Below are positions 49,077 to 61,274 of a DNA stretch of 64,000 bases, piece by piece (positions within the stretch are counted from its first letter, which is position 1; each line of letters starts with the position of its first letter). Made by a program: the position numbers and the translations under genes. The notes under the pieces were generated by a model. The model ran no database searches. It saw nothing but the letters and a program-made list of their open reading frames with translations, and was not told the origin of the DNA. Source of the DNA: Clavelina lepadiformis (lineage: Eukaryota > Chordata > Ascidiacea > Aplousobranchia > Clavelinidae); contig NC_135246.1 of NCBI RefSeq assembly GCF_947623445.1, positions 19,898,288 through 19,962,287 of the forward strand, in the 5' to 3' direction.

Positions 49077-50983
49077 GATACAAGATGTCCATGGAAACGA
49101 CATGTTAAATTTGTATTTGTGATAAAGTTCGATAAAAGTTAGGTTGTCTTTATATCAGGATACACAGCTTTGTTTATTTTGATTTTGTTTGTTTTTGTAA
49201 ATTTTCCAGGGAAACACTGATTGCACAGATACTCACGTGCAGAATATATTCCCGAACCCATTTCGAACCAGATACTTCAGACTTATTATCGTCACTTTTA
49301 ATGGCGGCAATACCTTATGCTTGGATTATGTGACTTGTTGAGTCCACGACACTACCGGCTTGAAGAGACAACCCGATGTTGAAGCGGAATTCCGATTAAT
49401 ATTAAATCCATGCTAACATGCTAATAAAGTTTCGTTTGTTGATGCTGCGATGTTTATTATAGTTATGGATTTGTTGAGAAATATTTCTTCAAATTTCAAA
49501 GTTTAAAAGACAACCAGGACAAATAACAAGTAATTTATTCCACAGACATAAAAGTTCGTCATAAAAAGCTCCTCGAATCGATGTGTATATTGAGCGGATT
49601 ATCGGAAACGACTTGACAGGAGGGCATAGTTGCACACCAAACACAAAATGAAGGTAAAATTTCTCCATCAACAGATCCGACAAACAACCGCCATCAGTTT
49701 CGTGAATGCTGCAGTCCGGAACCGGAAATCACGTTCACTTACCATCTGCGACCGGGGGTGTACATAGTGCCAGAAAGTATTCAGAACCCAGTGCAGAATA
49801 ATAGTTTCGTAAGCGATGGATTTACACAGCGCATTAAACGTAGACCATGTTTTTACCCAGATGTTGAAAGGTAGAGTACGATAATAAACGCATCCTTCAC
49901 TGCACTCACGCACTTATATGTAAAGTTATTAATAGGAAATTGTTGCGTTGTTTTGTTTTCGTGTTTTTATACGTGTTTATTCATACTAAGATTTTACAGT
50001 TGTGCGTCACTAACGATTTATATCCTTGTTGTTTGAGTGTCTATTTAGTGATCGTCATTTTTGCATTATTCATTTACTAGTTTTCACTTCGTTTTATTTT
50101 TATAAGACATGCGTTATATTTCTGGATAAAAAATTATTGAGTGTCTACAGTTTTGTGGGAAGGGGGAGAGTGTTACACTTGTTTTGCCCTGTATCTTTTG
50201 CGTTTCTCCCTTGCGGCCGATTACGCTTTTTAGTGCTTAATTAAGCAATTGTGTCTTTTTTCGACTTGTGTCCGACAGGTAGTCGCACGGTCAGTTTTAT
50301 ATTGGAGCTCCTGAAATGAGCTGTGTCAATGAAACTTAACTAAACTGTTTTAAATAAAAGATGTGCCTCTAAATCTGTAAATCTAATCGTGAGGACAACA
50401 AAACGTAACACTTTGTTTATGTCAAATTTTGATGAAGGTGTTCTGCAAAAGTTTTGGAAATTTCCAGACAATGAAATGTTAGTTCCAAGATTTCTGGTTC
50501 CCACTTTCCACAATCTCGTTTATCAGATTTTAAATAAAAACTTTCAATTCCTTTCTCACGAATCGCATCAAACACAGGCGCCGGTGTGGTTTGGTGATTG
50601 ACAGCAATAGCAATAACCAATAACGTTTGACTTGAAACAGCAAATTTCAACAAACAAGTTTCATTGTGATGTAATTTAACAAGGACCGGAAACCGTCAGT
50701 AGATTTTTATTATGAGTTGCCCTTCATAGCGCACCACAAAAAAGAAATTTTTGGGAAGAAATTCGTTGGTTGCAGAAACCGTCGACGTTTCATATTTCAA
50801 ATTATGATAACATGGAAATGTTGAGTGATAACTTTTCATTGCAAACACAAACTTCTCATTCCCATAATGATGGGTAAAATTACACTATCTGCACAACACC
50901 TTCATTGAAATCATATCACCATTACAGCCTTTGTAGAAAAATTCGGATACTTTACTATGAGTATTCTTGTTACCAGTTTCAGT
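49077..50983 (+). repeat. Array unit U1 (1907 bp)
   Basis: End of discoidin exon 3 with mutated donor (TT), dead exon 4 with acceptor AG changed to AA (49208-49341), then downstream sequence including the candidate terminal exon at 49620-49874 and its AATAAA (49883-49888). Its discoidin part resembles U0, its right end resembles U2. Confidence 0.88.
49620..49874 (+). CDS. Candidate terminal exon of unknown family (in U1)
   Basis: Open for 85 codons to TAG, without indels relative to U0. Differences from U0 are nearly all amino-acid-changing (for example FRGCC to FRECC). See the U0 entry for motifs and doubts. Confidence 0.33.
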   Translation, partial: EGIVAHQTQNEGKISPSTDPTNNRHQFRECCSPEPEITFTYHLRPGVYIVPESIQNPVQNNSFVSDGFTQRIKRRPCFYPDVER

Positions 50984-52890
50984 GATACAAGATGTCGATG
51001 GAAACGACATGGTAAGTTTGTTATTCATGATGAAACTCGATAAAAGTTAAATTGTCTTTATATCAGGATACACAGCTCTGTTTATTTCGATTTTGTTTGT
51101 TTTTGTAAATTTTCCAAGGCAACCCTGATAGCACAAATAATCACGTGCGGAATATATTCCTGAACCCAATTCGAACCAGATACTTCAGACTTCTTGCGTC
51201 ACTTATTAAGTTCGCATCGGCTGACACTTGGATTATGTGACTTGTTAAGTCCAAGACACGACCGGCTTGAAGAGACAACCCGATGTTGAAGCGGAATTCC
51301 GATTAATATTAAATCCAAGCTAACATGTTAATAAAGTTTCGTTTGTTGATGCTGCGGTGTTTATTATAGTTATGGATTTGTTGAGAAATATTTCTTCAAA
51401 TTTCAAAGTTTTAAAGACAACCAGGACAAATAACAAGTAATTTATTCCAAAGACATAAAAGTTCGTCATAAAAAGCTCCTCGAATCGATGTGTATATTGA
51501 GCGGATTATCGGAAACGACTTGACAGGAGTGCATAGTTGCACACCAAACACAAAATGAAGGTAAAATTTCTCCATCAACAGATCCGACAAACAACCGCCA
51601 TCAGTTTCGTGAATGCTGCAGTCCGGAACCGGAAATCACGTTCACTTACCATCTGCGACCGGGGGTGTACATAGTGCCAGAAAGTATTCAGAACCCAGTG
51701 CAGAATAATAGTTTCGTAAGCGATGGATTTACACAGCGCATTAAACGTAGACCATGTTTTTACCCAGATGTTGAAAGGTAGAGTACGATAATAAACGCAT
51801 CCTTCACTGCACTCACGCACTTATATGTAAAGTTATTAATAGGAAATTGTTGCGTTGTTTTGTTTTCGTGTTTTTATACGTGTTTATTCATACTAAGATT
51901 TTACAGTTGTGCGTCACTAACGATTTATATCCTTGTTGTTTGAGTGTCTATTCAGTGATCGTCATTTTTGCATTATTCATTTACTAGTTTTCACTTCGTT
52001 TTATTTTTATAAGACATGCGTTATATTTCTGGATAAAAATTTATTGAGTGTCTACAGTTTTGTGGGAAGGGGGAGAGTGTTACACTTGTTTTGCCCTGTA
52101 TCTTTTGCGTTTCTCCCTTGCGGCCGATTACGCTTTTTAGTGCTTAATTAAGCAATTGTGTCTTTTTTCGACTTGTGTCCGACAGGTAGTCGCACGGTCA
52201 GTTTTATATTGGAGCTCCTGAAATGAGCTGTGTCAATGAAACTTAACTAAACTGTTTTAAATAAAAGATGTGCCTCTAAATCTGTAAATCTAATCGTGAG
52301 GACAACAAAACGTAACACTTTGTTTATGTCAAATTTTGATGAAGGTGTTCTGCAAAAGTTTTGGAAATTTCCAGACAATGAAATGTTAGTTCCAAGATTT
52401 CTGGTTCCCACTTTCCACAATCTCGTTTATCAGATTTTAAATAAAAACTTTCAATTCCTTTCTCACGAATCGCATCAAACACAGGCGCCGGTGTGGTTTG
52501 GTGATTGACAGCAATAGCAATAACCAATAACGTTTGACTTGAAACAGCAAATTTCAACAAACAAGTTTCATTGTGATGTAATTTAACAAGGACCGGAAAC
52601 CGTCAGTAGATTTTTATTATGAGTTGCCCTTCATAGCGCACCACAAAAAAGAAATTTTTGGGAAGAAATTCGTTGGTTGCAGAAACCGTCGACGTTTCAT
52701 ATTTCAAATTATGATAACATGGAAATGTTGAGTGATAACTTTTCATTGCAAACACAAACTTCTCATTCCCATAATGATGGGTAAAATTACACTATCTGCA
52801 CAACACCTTCATTGAAATCATATCACCATTACAGCCTTTGTAGAAAAATTCGGATACTTTACTATGAGTATTCTTGTTACCAGTTTCAGT
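50984..52890 (+). repeat. Array unit U2 (1907 bp)
   Basis: End of exon 3 with a good donor (GTAAGT), dead exon 4 (acceptor AA; one base missing near TTGCGTCAC, so frameshifted), then downstream sequence with the candidate exon at 51527-51781. Nearly identical to U3 and U4. Confidence 0.92.
51527..51781 (+). CDS. Candidate terminal exon of unknown family (in U2)
   Basis: Same 85-codon open block, apparently identical in U2, U3 and U4. Acceptor TTGACAG, stop TAG and AATAAA are kept. Confidence 0.33.
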   Translation, partial: ECIVAHQTQNEGKISPSTDPTNNRHQFRECCSPEPEITFTYHLRPGVYIVPESIQNPVQNNSFVSDGFTQRIKRRPCFYPDVER

Positions 52891-54797
52891 GATACAAGAT
52901 GTCGATGGAAACGACATGGTAAGTTTGTTATTCATGATGAAACTCGATAAAAGTTAAATTGTCTTTATATCAGGATACACAGCTCTGTTTATTTCGATTT
53001 TGTTTGTTTTTGTAAATTTTCCAAGGCAACCCTGATAGCACAAATAATCACGTGCGGAATATATTCCTGAACCCAATTCGAACCAGATACTTCAGACTTC
53101 TTGCGTCACTTATTAAGTTCGCATCGGCTGACACTTGGATTATGTGACTTGTTAAGTCCAAGACACGACCGGCTTGAAGAGACAACCCGATGTTGAAGCG
53201 GAATTCCGATTAATATTAAATCCATGCTAACATGTTAATAAAGTTTCGTTTGTTGATGCTGCGGTGTTTATTATAGTTATGGATTTGTTGAGAAATATTT
53301 CTTCAAATTTCAAAGTTTTAAAGACAACCAGGACAAATAACAAGTAATTTATTCCAAAGACATAAAAGTTCGTCATAAAAAGCTCCTCGAATCGATGTGT
53401 ATATTGAGCGGATTATCGGAAACGACTTGACAGGAGTGCATAGTTGCACACCAAACACAAAATGAAGGTAAAATTTCTCCATCAACAGATCCGACAAACA
53501 ACCGCCATCAGTTTCGTGAATGCTGCAGTCCGGAACCGGAAATCACGTTCACTTACCATCTGCGACCGGGGGTGTACATAGTGCCAGAAAGTATTCAGAA
53601 CCCAGTGCAGAATAATAGTTTCGTAAGCGATGGATTTACACAGCGCATTAAACGTAGACCATGTTTTTACCCAGATGTTGAAAGGTAGAGTACGATAATA
53701 AACGCATCCTTCACTGCACTCACGCACTTATATGTAAAGTTATTAATAGGAAATTGTTGCGTTGTTTTGTTTTCGTGTTTTTATACGTGTTTATTCATAC
53801 TAAGATTTTACAGTTGTGCGTCACTAACGATTTATATCCTTGTTGTTTGAGTGTCTATTTAGTGATCGTCATTTTTGCATTATTCATTTACTAGTTTTCA
53901 CTTCGTTTTATTTTTATAAGACATGCGTTATATTTCTGGATAAAAATTTATTGAGTGTCTACAGTTTTGTGGGAAGGGGGAGAGTGTTACACTTGTTTTG
54001 CCCTGTATCTTTTGCGTTTCTCCCTTGCGGCCGATTACGCTTTTTAGTGCTTAATTAAGCAATTGTGTCTTTTTTCGACTTGTGTCCGACAGGTAGTCGC
54101 ACGGTCAGTTTTATATTGGAGCTCCTGAAATGAGCTGTGTCAATGAAACTTAACTAAACTGTTTTAAATAAAAGATGTGCCTCTAAATCTGTAAATCTAA
54201 TCGTGAGGACAACAAAACGTAACACTTTGTTTATGTCAAATTTTGATGAAGGTGTTCTGCAAAAGTTTTGGAAATTTCCAGACAATGAAATGTTAGTTCC
54301 AAGATTTCTGGTTCCCACTTTCCACAATCTCGTTTATCAGATTTTAAATAAAAACTTTCAATTCCTTTCTCACGAATCGCATCAAACACAGGCGCCGGTG
54401 TGGTTTGGTGATTGACAGCAATAGCAATAACCAATAACGTTTGACTTGAAACAGCAAATTTCAACAAACAAGTTTCATTGTGATGTAATTTAACAAGGAC
54501 CGGAAACCGTCAGTAGATTTTTATTATGAGTTGCCCTTCATAGCGCACCACAAAAAAGAAATTTTTGGGAAGAAATTCGTTGGTTGCAGAAACCGTCGAC
54601 GTTTCATATTTCAAATTATGATAACATGGAAATGTTGAGTGATAACTTTTCATTGCAAACACAAACTTCTCATTCCCATAATGATGGGTAAAATTACACT
54701 ATCTGCACAACACCTTCATTGAAATCATATCACCATTACAGCCTTTGTAGAAAAATTCGGATACTTTACTATGAGTATTCTTGTTACCAGTTTCAGT
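52891..54797 (+). repeat. Array unit U3 (1907 bp)
   Basis: Differs from U2 by only a handful of substitutions (for example AAGCT/ATGCT in the exon-4 downstream region). Same lesions. Candidate exon at 53434-53688. Confidence 0.92.
53434..53688 (+). CDS. Candidate terminal exon of unknown family (in U3)
   Basis: Open 85-codon block, same as U2. Confidence 0.33.
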   Translation, partial: ECIVAHQTQNEGKISPSTDPTNNRHQFRECCSPEPEITFTYHLRPGVYIVPESIQNPVQNNSFVSDGFTQRIKRRPCFYPDVER

Positions 54798-56705
54798 GAT
54801 ACAAGATGTCGATGGAAACGACATGGTAAGTTTGTTATTCATGATGAAACTCGATAAAAGTTAAATTGTCTTTATATCAGGATACACAACTCTGTTTATT
54901 TCGATTTTGTTTGTTTTTGTAAATTTTCCAAGGCAACCCTGATAGCACAAATAATCACGTGCGGAATATATTCCTGAACCCAATTCGAACCAGATACTTC
55001 AGACTTCTTGCGTCACTTATTAAGTTCGCATCGGCTGACACTTGGATTATGTGACTTGTTAAGTCCAAGACACGACCGGCTTGAAGAGACAACCCGATGT
55101 TGAAGCGGAATTCCGATTAATATTAAATCCAAGCTAACATGTTAATAAAGTTTCGTTTGTTGATGCTGCGGTGTTTATTATAGTTATGGATTTGTTGAGA
55201 AATATTTCTTCAAATTTCAAAGTTTTAAAGACAACCAGGACAAATAACAAGTAATTTATTCCAAAGACATAAAAGTTCGTCATAAAAAGCTCCTCGAATC
55301 GATGTGTATATTGAGCGGATTATCGGAAACGACTTGACAGGAGTGCATAGTTGCACACCAAACACAAAATGAAGGTAAAATTTCTCCATCAACAGATCCG
55401 ACAAACAACCGCCATCAGTTTCGTGAATGCTGCAGTCCGGAACCGGAAATCACGTTCACTTACCATCTGCGACCGGGGGTGTACATAGTGCCAGAAAGTA
55501 TTCAGAACCCAGTGCAGAATAATAGTTTCGTAAGCGATGGATTTACACAGCGCATTAAACGTAGACCATGTTTTTACCCAGATGTTGAAAGGTAGAGTAC
55601 GATAATAAACGCATCCTTCACTGCACTCACGCACTTATATGTAAAGTTATTAATAGGAAATTGTTGCGTTGTTTTGTTTTCGTGTTTTTATACGTGTTTA
55701 TTCATACTAAGATTTTACAGTTGTGCGTCACTAACGATTTATATCCTTGTTGTTTGAGTGTCTATTTAGTGATCGTCATTTTTGCATTATTCATTTACTA
55801 GTTTTCACTTCGTTTTATTTTTATAAGACATGCGTTATATTTCTGGGTAAAGATTTATTGAGTGTCTACAGTTTTGTGGGAAGGGGGAGAGTGTTACACT
55901 TGTTTTGCCCTGTATCTGTTGCGTTTCTCCCTTGCGGCCGATTACGCTTTTTCGTGCTTAATTAAGCAATTGTGTCTTTTTTCGACTTGTGTTCGACAGG
56001 TAGTCGCACGGTCAGCTTTATATTGGAGCTCCTGAAATGAGCTGTGTCAATGAAACTTAACTAAACTGTTTTAAATAAAAGATGTTCCTCTAAATCTGTA
56101 AATCTAATCGTGAGGACAACAAAACGTAACACTTTGTTTATGTCAAATTTTGATGAAGGTGTTCCACAAAAGTTTTAGAAGTTTCCAGACAATGAAATGT
56201 TGGTTCCAAGATTTCTGGTTCCCACTTCCCACAATCTCGTTTATCAGATTTTAAATAAAAACTTTCAATTCCTTTCTCACGAATCGCATCAAACACAGGC
56301 GCCGGTGTGGTTTGGTGATTGACAGCAATAGCAATAACCGATAACGTTTGACTTGAAACAGCAAACTTCAACAAACAAGTTTCATTGTGATGTAATTTAA
56401 CGAGGACCGGAAACCGTCAGCAGATTTTATTATGAATTGCCCTTCATGGTGCCCCACGAAAAAAGAAATTTTTGGGAAGAAATTCGTTGGTTGCAGAAAC
56501 CGTCGACGTTTCATATTTCAAATTATGATAACATGGAAAAGTTGAATGATAACATTTCATTGCAAACACAAACTTCTCATTCCCATAATGATGGGTAAAA
56601 TTTACACTAACTGCACAACACCTTCATTGAAATCATATCACCATTACAGCCTTTGTAGAAAAATTCGGATACTTTACTATGAGTATTCTTGTTACCAGTT
56701 TCAGT
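54798..56705 (+). repeat. Array unit U4 (1908 bp)
   Basis: Left half near-identical to U3, right half (from about 55850) diverging toward U5, so the unit is a mosaic. Candidate exon at 55341-55595. The plus-strand frame near 56140 that is open in U0-U3 has a TAG here. Confidence 0.92.
55341..55595 (+). CDS. Candidate terminal exon of unknown family (in U4)
   Basis: Open 85-codon block, same as U2. Confidence 0.33.
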   Translation, partial: ECIVAHQTQNEGKISPSTDPTNNRHQFRECCSPEPEITFTYHLRPGVYIVPESIQNPVQNNSFVSDGFTQRIKRRPCFYPDVER

Positions 56706-58620
56706 GATACAAGATGTCGATGGAAACGACATGGTAAGTTTGTTATTCATGATGAAACTCGATAAAAGTTAAATTGTCTTTATATCAGGATACACAGCTC
56801 TGTTTATTTCGATTTTGTTTGTTTTTGTAAATTTTCCAAGGCAACCCTGATAGCACAAATAATCACGTGCAGAATATATTCCTGAACCCAATTCGAACCA
56901 GATACTTCAGATTTATTGCGGTCACTTATTACGCTCGCATCGGCTGACACTTGGATTATGTGACTTGCTGAGTCCACGACACGACCCACTTGAAGAGACC
57001 ACCCGATGTTGAAGCGGAATTCCGATTAATATTAAATCCAAGCTAACATGCTAATAAAGTCTCGTTTGTTGATGCTGCGGTGTTTATTATAGTTATGGAT
57101 TTGTTGAGAAATATTTTTTCAAATTTCAAAGTTTAAAAGACAACCAGGACAAATAACAAGTAATTTATTCTAAAGACATAAAACTTCGTCATAAAAAGCT
57201 CCTCGAATCGATGTGTATATTGAGCGGATTATCAGAAACGACTTGACAGGAGTGCATAGTTGCACACCAAACACAAAATGAAGGTAAAATTTCTCCATCA
57301 ACAGATCCGACAAACAACCGCCATCAGTTTCGTGAATGCTGCAGTCCGGAACCGGAAATCACGTTCACTTACCATCTGCGACCGGGGGTGTACATAGTGC
57401 CAGAAAATATTCAGAACCCAGTGCAGAATAATAGTTTCGTAAGCGATGGATTTACACAGCGCATTAAACGTAGACCATGTTTTTACCCAGATGTTGAAAG
57501 GTAGAGTACGATAATAAACGCATCCTTCACTGCACTCACGCACTTATATGTAAAGTTATTAATAGGAAATTGTTGCGTTGTTTGTTTTCGTGTTTTTATA
57601 CGTGTTTATTCATCCTAAGGTTTTACAGTTTAAGCGAGTTACTAACGATTTATATACTTGTTGTTTGAGTGTCTATTCAGTGATCGTCATTTTTGCATTA
57701 TTCATTTACTAGTTTTCACTTCATTTTATTTTTATAAGACATGCGTTATATTTCTGGGTAAAGATTTATTGAGTGTCTACAGTTTTGTGGGAAGGGGAGA
57801 GTGTTACACTTGTTTTTGCCCTGTATCTGTTGCGTTTCTCCCTTGCGGCCGATTACGTTTTTTCGTGCTTAATTAAGCACATGTGTCTTTTTTCGACTTG
57901 TGTTCGACAGGTAGTCGCACGGTCAGCTTTATATTGGAGCTCCTGAAATGAGCTGTGTCAATGAAACTTAACTAAACTGTTTTTAAATAAAAGTACGAAA
58001 ATCCTCTAAATCAGTAAATCTAAGCGTGACGACAACAAAACGTAACACTTTGTTTATATCAAATTATGATGAAGGTGTTCCACAAAAGTTTTGACCGTTT
58101 CCAGACAAAGAAATGTTGGTTCCAGGATTTTCGGGTTCCCAAAGTCTCGTTTATCAGATTTTAAATAAAAACTTTCAATTCCTTTCTCACGAATCGCATC
58201 AAACACAGGCGCCGGTGTGGTTTGGTGATTGACAGCAATAGCAATAACGTTTGACTTGAAACAGCAAATTTCAACAAACAAGTTCCATTGTGATGTAATT
58301 TAACAAGGACCGGAAACCTTCAGCAGATTTTTATTATGAGTTGCTTCTCATAGCGCCCCACGAAAAAATAAATTGTTGGGAAGAAATTCGTTGGTTGCAG
58401 AAACCGTCGACGTTTCTTATTTTATAAAATGAAAACATGGAAATGTTGAGTGATAACATTTCATTGCAAACACAAACTTCTCATACCCATAATGATGGGT
58501 AAAATTACACTAACTGCACAACACCTTCATTGAAATCATATCACCGTTACAGCCATTTATTCAAGTATATTCAAGCTTAAGTTTTTGCCGTTATCCTAAT
58601 GGGAACATGTTAACATTGTG
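56706..58620 (+). repeat. Array unit U5 (last, most diverged)
   Basis: End of exon 3 with good donor, exon 4 with acceptor AA and an in-frame TGA instead of Leu (no frameshift), then downstream sequence with several small indels. Candidate exon at 57250-57504. Like U0, it runs on into the intact-gene spacer instead of another unit. Confidence 0.88.
57250..57504 (+). CDS. Candidate terminal exon of unknown family (in U5)
   Basis: Open 85-codon block, still indel-free although the flanks of U5 carry several indels. Confidence 0.33.
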   Translation, partial: ECIVAHQTQNEGKISPSTDPTNNRHQFRECCSPEPEITFTYHLRPGVYIVPENIQNPVQNNSFVSDGFTQRIKRRPCFYPDVER

Positions 58621-59753
58621 TTGGTTACTTCACTATAAGTATTCTTGTTACCAGTTTCATTATTTTTATAAAACACTGATGGTGTTCATGTCACAGGATT
58701 TTTTTTACGCATGCGTTTTAAAACCAACACATTTTAATATTGCGTCACAATTTCATGTTTGGTAATTCTTTGTATATTAACGCTGAGAGGCGTGTTAATG
58801 TAGCATTGCACATTGATATGTATTTAGTTGTATAGTTAGATGTATATTCCACGATGTGTTTTTAGATTTATATTAAGATGTATTTCGCACGTATTGTTGT
58901 GGCCATAATGTGTGACGGCGTTTTTATATAGTATTAGTCATCGATATGTCACTTGTGAATCCTTTTATTGTTAGTAAGTTTTCTACACACGTACACAGTT
59001 TACGCCTTTACCCAAAACTTCCCCCGAGGTATGTTACGCTGCCCGCAATTTCCAATCTCACACCCTAATGATTATAATTAATTGATTACGCTGTGGTTTG
59101 GTGGAGAAGAGTTGATTCAGTCTACATTCGGCCATGGACCCGTTGAAATAAAACAAGTCATAAAATCTGACATGGTAACACTTACAACTGATTTATTTGT
59201 TAGCATCAGACTCAGTCAGGATCCAATCCATTTGTTTCAAATCTCTGAGCTTGGTTTAGGTTTGGTTAAAAATTCGAAGAAAAAAGGCGATTTTTAACCA
59301 AACCACGGGGCATGGGAAATGGTGCAGTGCAGTCGCAAAATATTTGTTGTTAAATGCAGGGAAAAAAGAATTTTGATTGGAATACTTTTTATATAAATGC
59401 TGCTCAACTACGCAAATAAGTGACTAGTACATTGCAGTCGAGCTTACAGTAAGCTTACGACTATAGGTAATTTTTATGCAAGCAGGCGAATATGACTTTG
59501 TGCAACAGAGTATCGATTGCTTTGAAAGTTGAAACTAAACGACTTAAAGTTGTTTGCCAGATATAAACTGACGCTCTTAGTGGTAGTTGCTTTTCTCTGA
59601 AAATCGACGTCATCATTCAAACTTCAGCGCTGATGAATAGTTATTAAGCTCGTATTTTCCTAAAAGCTTCACCTTTCCGCCTGTTCAAAGTAAACAATTT
59701 CCTGCTTAAATGAATAACTTGATGTTGATATTTATTTTAATATTCCTATAGAC

Positions 59754-60237
59754 CAGACAGGTGCAACAAGCGGTCCGCCAGGTTGTTCCGTGCGACCCGC
59801 GTGGTGTTTCAGCAAAATGTTGGAAGTGTATACTAGCCGTCACTCTTTGATGCGGTTTACATCAAAGCAAGCGAAATTTTCGCGCGCTATGTACAGTAAT
59901 ATTGCGCTAAAGCTTTGTGATGTAAGAATGCTGCGTAAGAATGTAGTTCTGTGAAGGCAAATATTCCAAAAGTTTGCGAAGATCTGCAACAGAAAAAATC
60001 ACATTAATCTGTGATTAAATACGCTTGACTGAACATCTTCCATTGACAATTATTCACAGATTTTCAATAAACTGTCGCACAAGTGTGTCGTGGACTGCAT
60101 TAGATCTGTTTCTTGACTACATAAACTACTTTCATAGAAAAACGATACTAATTTTTTTCTGAAAAAATTCATGCGGCCCGTGTTATCATTCAAAGTTTTG
60201 TATTTGGCCCTCCAGTGAAAAAGGTTGCACACGCCCG
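59754..60237. mobile_element. hAT-type MITE, duplicated copy
   Basis: Partner of 35701-36186, with the same CTATAGAC duplication at 59746-59753 and 60238-60245 and small internal indels. Confidence 0.87.
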
Positions 60238-61274
60238 CTATAGACAGTAGTGAGTAGTCAAATCTTAGAAATGGAAATAAGCTCTAAGCTTGTGGAGGGC
60301 TAAAACATTTAGTGACTGCGCCGACTGACTCGGTTGTATTATCCGTATAAGCAGCAATACGTAAGCAGCTGATTCTTTGCACTGAAATGTGTGAAACATA
60401 CGAAAATAAAAATTTTCAAAATAAAAAACACGGATTGTTTTTTCAAATATAATCACTTTTATAAAGACATCCACACCAGGGTCACTGCGTAAGTGCTTTA
60501 AAGAAACTCAAAAACCACGAAAGAAGTCAGTCTTGATAGAAAACTGAAATAAGTTGACGGCAAATATCTGCGATGAACAAAAACTGGAAAATCTTTCGCA
60601 GGACATTTGTTTCTCTCTAGCACCTCTAGTTTTCATTCTGTAGGTTTTGTTCTTTCATTGGTAGAAGAGTCTAAAATATTGCTGACGTCATTTCCTTTCT
60701 TATTGTCTCCGACTTAGAGGTGATGAAGTTTACATTGCAAGCAAAGAGCGACTTTTAGCGTCAGCTTTTTTTGATAATTTGATCGACGCTTTGTTGTTGC
60801 TCTTTGGTCTAATGTAACGAAATAACTTAGCAATGTTATGGCGGAAGCGCTGTTGCTTTATTTCCTTTTATCCCACAAATATAAAAAGCAGATTGCGAAT
60901 CGAGCACTTTCACGTATATGTTCAATATACGCGATAAATACGTGATAAATGTCGATAAAATTCTTTAACTGTAATTTTCAGTTTTTCATTTTTATGACGT
61001 CATATATTTGGCATCGGTTCGGGTTCGCAGAAAATTTGATATAAAAGTTTTGTTTCATTAATACCAAAATTTTTGCACGTCCTTATTTTTTACTTAATAT
61101 TTCATACACAATCGACCAATACAAATCTGGACAAGTGTATTTCTGTGAATGCTTTAAGACATCTCGTTTCTAACCTTAAATGTCAATGAAATGTCTTACG
61201 CATATCTTTGTTGCACAGAATGCTCATCTCACGTCATAATCTGTTATATTTTGCAGACTGATAAACAAGTGAAG

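Noticed and set aside
49077..58620. CRISPR-like or satellite array
   Set aside because: Units are 1.9 kb, gene-derived and contain decayed exons; neither the short spacers of CRISPR nor simple satellite structure.
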